A stretch of 64,000 nt of DNA. It comes from Dallia pectoralis (Eukaryota; Chordata; Actinopteri; Esociformes; Umbridae). This document shows positions 13,001 to 23,800 of this stretch, in pieces (the stretch's first letter is position 1; each line of letters begins with the position of its first letter). Where the stretch lies: contig CM055748.1 of the NCBI GenBank assembly GCA_029465975.1, positions 5,256,815-5,320,814 of the forward strand, read 5' to 3'. The notes beneath the pieces are model-generated. The model was given only the letters and a program-made list of their open reading frames with translations. It ran no database searches and was not told the DNA's origin. The translations under genes were made by a program, and so were the position numbers.

Positions 13001-16000
13001 TTTAATGTATATAATATCAGCCCATGTTCAAGAATTAAAAAATAACAACAAAATAACCTGGAAACATAAAATGTAGCTTACTGTACCCACAATGTCATTA
13101 CAGAATAGTGTTAAACTAAACTAAATTAAAGAAACATGCTTTAAAATGACAGATTCATTTTAAAAAGTCAGTTGAACACTTCTCATTTCTTAAAATGGAT
13201 GAAAATACAGGTTTATTACTCAGCTCAGTCATGCAAGAAAACCACTATAATCCAAATGTTTATTTTCCAATTCCTAATCACAATGTAATGTGCTCGTATT
13301 CCTTCTGAAGGATGTCCAGTATGCCGACATAGACTACTTGGAGCGCCAGCTTGACTTCGTCCTGGATAGCCAGTTCCAGGGTCTACCGGCCCTGGTGAAA
13401 AGCATGAGAGATGAGGGAATGAGATTCATCTTCATACTGGTACGTCCTTCGCCTCACACCAAACATATGACCAGTTGTAACGTCCTGCTGTCTTTTTGCC
13501 ATGTTACTTTCATGTGTTCCTGTGCCTTCAGGACCCCGCGATCTCTGGCAATGAGACCTACTACCCAGCCTTCGAAAGTGGGAAGGCACAAGATGTGTTC
13601 ATCAAATGGCCCCAAGATCTCGGCAATGAAATTGTCTGGGGGAAGGTAACTCCTGCCTAGCAATTGTAGGGGAATTTAGCCGAAATTAGACCGAGAAACT
13701 GTGACAAAGGTGAATTTGGATGGATATACGATGGTGAATTTGGATGGATATACGAATCTGATTTTGTGTTGTCTGCTCTCTACTGTTTATTCCACTAAAC
13801 TGTGCTTTTCTTTTGGCCTTTAGGTGTGGCCTGATCTCCCTAATGTTGTCGTGAATGAGTCGCTTGACTGGGACACGCAAGTACAGGTGTGTCTAACTTT
13901 CTGGTGGCACTTTAACTATCCAATCATGGACCCTGAAACGTGGGCACTTCCTGTTTTTTTTTATTCCAGTTACTGACATGTCTATACCATTTCATAAATT
14001 GTCGATACGGTTTCTGTCTGATCTCAGATTTATAGGGCCTACACAGCATTTCCTGATTTCTTCATGAACAAAACGGCAACATGGTGGCTTCGGGAGATTG
14101 AAGCAATGTACAAAAACATTACGTTTGACGGGCTCTGGATTGTGAGTTCATTCATAATGCTACTATATAATCACATCATCCTTTTACTATACTTTTCTAG
14201 ACATCAAATATTAACCCTTGGAAATTCCATTTTCCATTACCCTAACCACTTAACCTAATCCCGACTCCTAAACGTTCACTCAAAAAACAAAATCTACCAA
14301 AAACGAATTTAACCCTTTTCCTGGCCAACTGTCCTCACTAGAAATGCGTTGCCGGTTTACGATACTTGTGAGGACGTGCGGTTTTCAAAAGGCACACAGA
14401 AACGTACGTTCTTAACCAACTGTTTGATTTTGTGATTAGGACATGAACGAACCGTCCAGCTTTGTCCATGGAACTGTTGGAGGGAACTGCCTGGGTGCTG
14501 CTCAGTATGACCATCCACCATACATGCCACGTAAGAACACGCGCCTTTATCCAAACGCAAACGCCATCGGACCCCGTCATCGATGGCGGCGTGACAACCA
14601 TCGAAAGCCTTCCTTTGACATGTAGCGTAGAGTGCCATGTGAATCCTACCTGCTGTGTGTCCTGCATGTGCGTTTATTGTTTGTCACCACAGCCCAGCGG
14701 GTCAGTGAACTAGACCTGAACCATAAGACCTTGTGTTGTTTCTATCACCACAGCCCTGGAGTCCCAAGAAAAAGGCCTGAACCACAAGACCCTGTGTATG
14801 AACAGCCAGCAGCACCTGAGCGACGGCACCCCAGTCAAACACTACGATGTGCACAACCTCTACGGATGGTCCCAAACCAAACCCACATACGAGTGAGTAT
14901 TGTTTAACGGTCACAGTTCCATCGACTGGACTGCACTGGGTTGGTTATGTAAGTCGGCTCTCTGACCTATCTTTTCCCATGTTCCCCAGTGCCTTGTTGA
15001 GTGTAACAGGGAAACGAGGTATTGTGGTGACCAGGTCGTCCTATCCCTCCAGTGGAAAGTGGTCTGGACACTGGCTGGGTGACAACGTCTCCAAGTGGGA
15101 TCAGCTCTACAAGTCCATTATAGGTGCGTTCATGTCTGTGTCTTCTGCGTCCTTGTCCTATCTTCGTTGTGCTTTGGTTATTTTCTCTTGTGCCCATGGT
15201 ATGTCTTTATTGAGTTGTTGTTCGTTTTGTGTTCACGTGTCTTTTGTTCTTCGGCTATTAACCATTCTGCGTCTGTTTAACAGGAATGATGGAGTTCAGC
15301 CTGTTTGGAATTTCTTATGTAAGTCACTCTCTTCCCCGACTCTTTTCTGGAGGGATATTGCCATTGATTTCATACCGTTTTGTTTGTTCTAAGTTTTCAC
15401 GTTGTAATCATGACCGAAGAGAACGAGAAGCATATCTTTGCATCACACACACACAGCTAACGATGGAAACACTTCCCAGGTCTTCAGGCTTCCACCAACC
15501 CTGAGTCTCTCTTTGTCTCCTTCCTTTTCCGCTCATTCTAGACCGGTGCCGATATCTGTGGCTTTTTTGAGACAGCTGAGCGTGAGATGTGTCTCCGCTG
15601 GATGCACCTGGGTGCGTTCTACCCTTACTCCCGGAACCATAACGGCAAGTTCAGCCCTGTGAGTATTCGGGCGATCTCCCCGTGCGTTCACCGACGCACA
15701 AATACGTGGACCGTGGCCCCGAGGAAGTTCCCCTTCGTCGTTAGTGACCCGAGGGACCTCTTTTTGATTACTGACCGGATCAGCGTTAGAACCCACACTG
15801 CGAACCCCCAGTGAGCTGTTCATAGACGGTTCCTGACACACGTACATGATCAGAACCGGGACCCAGCGCCGCACACACACACACACACACACAGGCCGAG
15901 TGAGTGATGTGTCTGTGTCGTGGTGGGCGTAGCGGAGGTGGCGTTCGTTCTGGCAGTGACCTTTGGGAGTGTGGAAACACATCTGAGAAAATCCAATAAC

Positions 16001-19000
16001 GCCGTTGGGGAATCGATCCGCCCAGTCTACATTTCCCCGTTCCAGAGTCAGAATATGAGACGGGCGCTGTGTGTGTGTGTGTGCGTGTGTGCGCGGTGGT
16101 ATGTGTGCAAGGCAGACAGACAGTTTGTGTGAAGTGGGGCATAATTGAATTTTCAAGGTGATCTGAGCCCCCTCCCCCATACGATCCCAATCATTTAATA
16201 ATGGCTTTCAAATGGATGTTTAAACAAGGAGAAAATAGACAGAAATACCCTGGCCAGGTGACACGACCGGAGGACAGACAGGGTGGAGGGTGGATGGGGG
16301 GGAATGTAAGAGAGAGACTGAGTAATAGAGCCAAAGGGAGAGAGATGGAGAGACGGCGAGAGCTATACTGTGTGATGGAGGGTATGAGCGAGGAGGTGTG
16401 CATTAGTAGATCGAAAGTGACGAAGGTGTGAGCTGCAGGTGACAATGTTGAACAAGGGTGAAGCTCACTTTGTGAGGAAGAGAAGGTGACACAAATGATG
16501 ATGTGGAATGAGATGTTCTGAAGCCCTGTGTGGATTTTTATTTGTGACTGCTGGGAAAATTGCTAAACAGCACCTCTGATAATATTTCGGACAATGTTTT
16601 TGAGTATCTTTGCTTTGCCTGCACCAAAACAGAGCTGTTCTTCGTCGACCTCTTGAAACAGGAAACCGATTTTCTTTTCAGCCCCTTTTTCCATGAATGA
16701 CCAAAGCTAGTATTTTTAGGACTTTTATCCTACGGCCACAGGCTTATAGTGAGCAATTAGTTAAGTACATTAAATTTGAATGAAACTCAGTATCAAAAGC
16801 AATTTCATACTGGATCAGTGGAGAATCACAACACAGACTGGGTCGTACCTGAGTGTCGTCATACTATAGCTCCCTTCTGTTGGAAGTTAGTTCTGAACTC
16901 TTCATCTGTTACCGTTTTAACTTCTGATCATCTTCCTAAGATAATTAATAGACCATCTTTGTTTTGGTCGAATCACACTTGATTGCATACTTTATGAAGG
17001 AATGCGATCCCAGGATCCACAATATCCAGGCAGGCTAGAGTTAGCATATTATCATTGCCAGTTCCCACTGATGAAATCAGACAATCAATGGTACCCCGAT
17101 CCTATTATTTTGGATTCTGTCCCCGTAGATAATCAGACGCAACTCAAGGTAATGGTCATTTGACCGGAATTTAGATTGTGAGTGAACTTTCCCTTTAACA
17201 TCATCATCAACAGCCAGCAGACAATGAACACTGCAGACAGCTGATGGAATACTATGCGAGGTGCGTGAATAGAGAGCGTGAGAGAGGTACAGAGAGGGAA
17301 TCCAAGAGATAGGCGATGTAAAACTAGTGAGATGAACTGAACAAGGTATCGACTGAGAGCAAAAGTGAGAGACTGGAAGAGATGGGGAACGAGAGAGAAT
17401 TCATGAAGAATTCTGCTGAGTCATTAGAGCTTTCCTGGTCTCATATGTGTGCCCTCTGTGTAGTTCACACCTCAACATTACATCACAGTCCTCCCCAGAA
17501 CCTCCCCAGAACCGTGGTCCTCAGAGGTTTGACGCTAAACGGCATTTTCAAGGAGATGCCAACTCTGACATTCATTGTTTTCCAATTATTCCCGCTGGGT
17601 GAAGAAGTGAAGGAGGGCTAAAAGGATGGAGTGAACCGCACAGGCGGATAAATAAATGGAGTTGCTAGGGTGAGCAAAGAAGAGTATCAAGGCCAGACAC
17701 TTTTTTTTACCTTGTGCGCGTGCATACTTGCAGCTGCGTGAGAGAACTGGGACCAGAGACCCCCTTTTTTCCTGCCGCCTAACCAGTATAATCAGTAGGC
17801 GGTGTAAATGTGGCTGCCGATATGCAGAGTCCAGGTATTGTCTTTGCCGTTTTGGATTTGGACTCATTCAGCCCCTGTTGTGGGCGGAGCTGCAAACCAC
17901 TCTGGCATTCATAGAAATATCCTGGTCATTCCGGCTGCCGCACACACACACAACGATACACACACACACACACACACACACACGACACTCAGCTGAGGTA
18001 GATGGCATGTGAGACAGATCGGAGACTGTAATAATCGCCTCTATTCCCTGGGCTGGCACTCCTCTCATTCAACTCTATTTCTCCTTGAAAGTGCTGCAGT
18101 GTTAAAGCATTTCTTGTCCCAAATTGTCACCCTCTGTCTGGCCCGGCATCCTGCTCTGCACCCCTTTCTCCTTCTCTTCCGGGATCAATAGAGCGGGGAC
18201 TTATTTTTGGCAGGTTATTGATACGAAACTAAAAGGATGACTAAATTCACTGTGAGATTTCTTTTCCCTCCTCTCTCCCACTCGCTTTCCTGCGACCCCC
18301 AACTCCATTCTTTCTCCTTCCTTTTTCTCCGCACACTTCAATAGCTGTCCATATTCCCAGCCGGGTATTGAAGCAACGTACAGGTTTATTCTCTCCCATT
18401 GAACTGCGCGTTGGACGGAAAATCTATAAATGTTTAATATGAATGGCCTGCAGTCTGCTATCTGCACACACACACACACACACACACACAGTCGTCGAAC
18501 ATGCCCAGAGTGAGTCAAAGTGGTTGAACCGTGCACGGACACTCAGACGGACACACACACACACAACTCTGAGAGGAGATTAGCAGACATCTCGCACCTT
18601 CAGTTTTGTTCAGCTAATTACAAATCTCTGGCGTAAGGACTGCCAGCTAGAGGGCAGCACAGAGCACACCCTAACCCTCAGGACTTCACCAGAACAATAT
18701 ACACAGACGCCGAAACACACGTACACACTCTATGTAATTACGATACATAGCAGGGGTCCTTACGGTTGCTGAAGAGGTGTAGGTGTTGGTGGAAGGGCCA
18801 CAGAGGGTCATGAGAGTGACTGGGAGAGAGTTTTACAGTAAGGGCGAACTCCCGGGTCACTAGCTAGATAATTAATACCTTGTAAATCCCTGTGGAATAT
18901 TATAAGCGCATAAACTCTCCGGGTCACAAGTTAATGGAGATCCTTGCCTTTTCGTTCTGTGAGAATGTGATCTGTCCGGCTAGCAACAAAGAGGCTAATA

Positions 19001-20467
19001 ATGTCATAGCTGTAGATGGATGACTGTACAGAGTTCACCTGCACACTAACTACATGGGATATTTTCATGCAGTTTCCTCTGCCTGAGTTCACCACACTAA
19101 TTTTCTCCCTCCACCTCATTGGGCTGTTGGCCCTCACTTTGCTCCATGAACTCACTTAAACCCAGCAGATATTAGAAAAACACAGGAGCTCCTGAAGCCC
19201 ATCCAAGTATCATCGCCTGCCTTGTCACACTCCTCATGTCATGTACTCTGAACTAGTTTGTACCGGAACTTGTGGTCTCCTATAAGGCACTGGAGCATCA
19301 CACAGTGGCCCCTCTGTGCCGTAGTGTTTTAATTAAGTTCTCTGCTGTCCCCGTCCGTGTGTTTCTGTCCGTGTGTGTGTCTGGCCCAGCGACAAGACCC
19401 TGTTGCGTGGGACGCCCAGTTCGCTGAAGCATCCCGGAAAGTGTTGAATATCCGCTACACACTCCTGCCCTACCTCTACACGCTCATGTTCGACTCACAC
19501 ACGAGAGGAAGTACTGTCGTCCGACCGCTACTACACGAGTGAGTACAGTGCAAATTAGGGCCCGAGGTGCGTAGAAATGTACCCTTGATGTGAGTGCGTA
19601 CAAATATGTGTGTTCTGATCGATTGCAGGTTTACGAGTGACAGGAAAACCTGGGACATATACACTCAGTTTTTGTGGGGCCCGGCTCTGCTTATCACACC
19701 AGCCCTGGCTCCGGTAGAAACACACACTTTAATCTTTGTAACACATTTCCTGCTAAATGTCTTTAAAACGAACGTAAACATTTTGCATTTGCGTCCTTTT
19801 TGGGACTCGCAGGAACAGCCCAAGGGAATATTGTTCACCATAAAACTGGATACGGTGATGTTGGTGTTATTCAGTTATTGCAATATTTGTTTGACAGGGT
19901 GTCCGTGAGGTAGTGGGCTATCTCCCAGATGACCGCTGGTACAACTTCCACAACGTGAGTCTCTCACACACACACGCACTCACACACACACACGTTTGCG
20001 CGTTGTGAAGAATATCAGTACAATGACCGTGTGCGTCTGTGGCGTTCACTCAAATCCCTTTTGTTCACACGTCGTATCCAGGCTACGGCTATCAAGGAGA
20101 GGGGCCAGATGGTAACCATGCCAACGCCTCTGGACCACATCAACCTCCACGTGAGGGGAGGACACGTCCTGCCCTGGCAGAAACCAGAGAACAACACGCG
20201 CAACAGGTGTGTGTCTCCGTGTGTGCCTGTGCGCGTTTGACGCGTGTTTAGCGTGAAATACAGTAGGTGTGACTTGTTGCGTCATTGAGATGCGAGACGG
20301 GCGGTGAGGGCTCAGGTGTTACGCGGCACTATAAATGTTAATTAATGTCTGTCCACAGATGGACGGGTAAATAATCCCCACAATGCACTGTGGATGACAT
20401 GCACTTCAATATGATATCACACCTTCACTCTCGTCTCTCTGTGTCTGTCTCTCTGTGTTTCTGTGTC

Positions 20468-20512
<45 letters not shown>

Positions 20513-20815
20513 GTCTCTCTCTCTCTCTCTTTCTCTCTGTCTCTCTCTCTCTGTGTCTCTTTCTCTCATGTTTTCTTTTTTTATTGTCCTTATTCTCTCT
20601 CCCTTTCTCCCAATGTTTCCACTTCTCAGCTCTTACCATTCTTCCCCCCCCCCCCTAATAATCGTTTCGTTCATTCTCCCCTCAGTCGGAGGAATCCTCT
20701 TGGGCTGATTGTTGCCCTGAGCGACAGCCAAACGGCGGAAGGTTCCCTGTTCTGGGATGACGGCGAGGGGATCGGTGAGTACACGTACCACACACACACA
20801 CACACGCACACACAC

Positions 20816-20857
<42 letters not shown>

Positions 20858-23800
20858 CCGAATATTAACGGCGGACCCATTTAGGCCACCTGGATGAACG
20901 CACGAACACCTGCATGGCCGTTGGCACCACTCTCTACCAAGTACGTGTGCCGTTTTTGATGTTCAAACTCACACGAGCCGCTCCGTGGGTACGCGAGGAC
21001 ACGGTGGAACCAGATGAATTCCCAACGATACAGCAAAAAGGGAACGTGTACCACAGTCAGGTCCACACACACACACACACACAGGGAAACACAGGCCGGC
21101 TCCGACATGGTGGAGTGTGTTTGAAGTGGTTGTAGTGCTGCGCGGTCGTGTCGGTAAGGCAGGAGGCAGCAATAGACACGGAGATGATAGAGAAGAGGAT
21201 TGACAGCGACTATTGCCGTAACGCTCTGTGTCTCCATAAGTGTGCTCTCCATCACTCATTCTTTCATCTTTTCTCTTTTCACCGCCTCCCCCCTCCATCC
21301 CCCCGTTATTCACCCGTCCCTCTCTCCCTCCCTCCTCTCTCTCCCTCCTCTCTCTCTCTCTCCCAACAGACACAGTTGGAAAGAATGAGTACCTTTTGAC
21401 CTCGTTCACAGTTGCTTCGGTGAGTTCGCGGCTCGATCACTCACCTCACCCGGGGCTTGACCCGTTTACAGTGACGCTTTTGGCCTGTCGGTGAAAAACA
21501 TTTCTGTGTCGCGATCTGACGGGACGTGGAACTTTCACCTTTCATAAGTCCATCGTATCCTTCTGGTTTGTGCTCACCACACTTTGCTACCCGGGGGTTT
21601 GTGTTTTTTTTCTGTCAGGCGGGGTATTACGGGGACCGATTGGGAGGGGGGCACACGCACTCATAAACGCTAGCCAAACATCTGTGGCTGTCCTTTGCCT
21701 ACCGATTCGAAAGCAATTTCACACTGCGATCGGGCATTGCCAGAATGCCTGCGTGTGTGTGTGTGCGTGTGTCTGGCTCAGTTCAGATGTGGGATGAATT
21801 CCGCAAAAAGGCCAATATTCTGTGTGTGTTTAAAGAGCTTAGTAGTGTATGGCCCATTTCGCAGTGTGTTTGCCTGCACTCTAACTGCCGTTTTACCGTT
21901 TCCAATCAATCTAAACCCATCACTTTTTACTCCGTTCGATCTCTGTGTGGTCTTCCCGTGTTCCAGAACAACCTGACCTGTAAGGTGGTAAAGAACGGTT
22001 TGCCGGCGGGTGAGAGTTTGACCCTGGGTGTGGTGAGAGTGTGGGGAGCCGGGAACGTTCCCATCACGGCTGTCACCCTACAAGACCATGTGGGCGTAGT
22101 GAAACCACTAGTCCACCAACACGACCTCAACACACAGGTGAGACATAACCGACCAAGCAGCACAACAAAACACAACATTGGAAATACACAGAACCATATA
22201 GGTATGCATCAGGGTCAGGTTTTATTGCCAAGTAGGTTTACACATACGAGAAACTTGCTTTGAAATGTTGGTGCTAAATGTTGGTGCTAAAATCGAACAT
22301 AAATAACCATACGTTATTATAAGTAGCAGTGAAATGGAACGAAAGTTCTCTCCGGGAACGCCTATAGGCAGGGTGGAATTCTCTCAATTGATAAACTGTA
22401 CATGTATATTATTTTCTTGCAGCTTCACGTGTAGTTGCAGAAATAAAACATAGGAAATACCATATGTCCATTTTGCAACAGAACAGCAACATTTACATGT
22501 CATTAAAAACGTCAGGTTCGTGTTTAACCCAAGCCTTGCTGAACATAGATAAAAACTGAAAAAGACACTAGCAACAATAATGATTAACTTAATTTGATCA
22601 ATTATAAATTGTAATTTCTTAAAAGCAAAAACTATCACATTTCGCAGTCCTTGTTTCCTCAACAAAGTGCTTTGTAGTGTGTGGAGTTTGTGGAGAAATT
22701 GATGGATGCTGCTAAAGCTCTACATTACTCTATGATAGGCGTATTAGCTGAAGCTCTACATTATTCTATGATAGGCTTATTTGATGATAGACCCCAGTTT
22801 CCCCTGGGGTGTTTGGCAGACAGTTTAGCATACCGCTTAAAGCTTTGGTCAGGTGATTTAATTGATGCGCACTGTAAGTTGGACACACCCACAACACAAT
22901 ATATGTCTATTCTGGCTAGCTGGAAAACTCTAAAACAAGTTGCTTAGTTGATCACCGGGCGGATAATGTAACAGGTCTTTTGGGTGAACAGATGATATTA
23001 TTGCATCATACTCCATCATCATATAAATCCTAATTGTCAGATTATGAACAAACAAATCAGAAATGAAAAATAAGGCCACGTCTATTTAGACTTTTGACTT
23101 TGGCCAGTCATATTCTGGCACAGTCGAGTATATAGTCCTCTTACTGCTGCAACAGAATGGCCCTCGTGAATCTTCTAACAGCTGTAATCTGAGGTCTCCT
23201 TCTGGTCCCTCTGTTATAAACATTTGCAACTAGCAGGGTTAGACCAGCCGATGGAACTCCCAGAAAGGGTGCAGAAAGTGTAAGACAATACTAATCGATG
23301 GCAGAGTAGATGGATGGCAGCAGCTAGGAACCGGAGTCGAAACATGATCAGTGAGGTCTGGAGGAACAGATGGGAGGAGGATAGAATTAGAAGATGACAG
23401 GTTCATCAGTATCCTCATTTGCCTTGTGATGAAGTGTCCTTGTCTGGAGGTGTACTGCGTAAGGCCACGGGTTGAACGTTCTGTCGTCAAGACACAATGT
23501 GCCGACAGTGCAGAACACTGTAAACTGTGCATCAAATTATATGTGGATATGAAACGTATAAACTCTACTAACGTCATTTACTCAATTAAAAAATGATCGA
23601 CCGATCTACCCAGAAGCCCTTGTTCTAACGCCGGAGCCAACTAGAATACAGGTCGCAACGATCACAGAGTATTTTAGTCGCGCACTGAATCAATTGCGAC
23701 CGTCAACATCCTGTAACCGTTGGCAACGCGCCGTATGAAGAAAAAAAAACTATTTGAAAGGGGAGCAGGCAGGCAAGCAGGCAGGCAGCAGGTTGTCGAG

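Noticed and set aside
12548..13005. Open frames of 128-153 codons with TDVLLAVTGTHWKQ repeats
   Set aside because: They arise from a 42-bp minisatellite inside an mgam intron, open on both strands.
20390..20884. CT/CA-based open frames of up to 164 codons
   Set aside because: Dinucleotide repeats give Ser-Leu and Thr-His runs. Only exon 28 within this range is coding.
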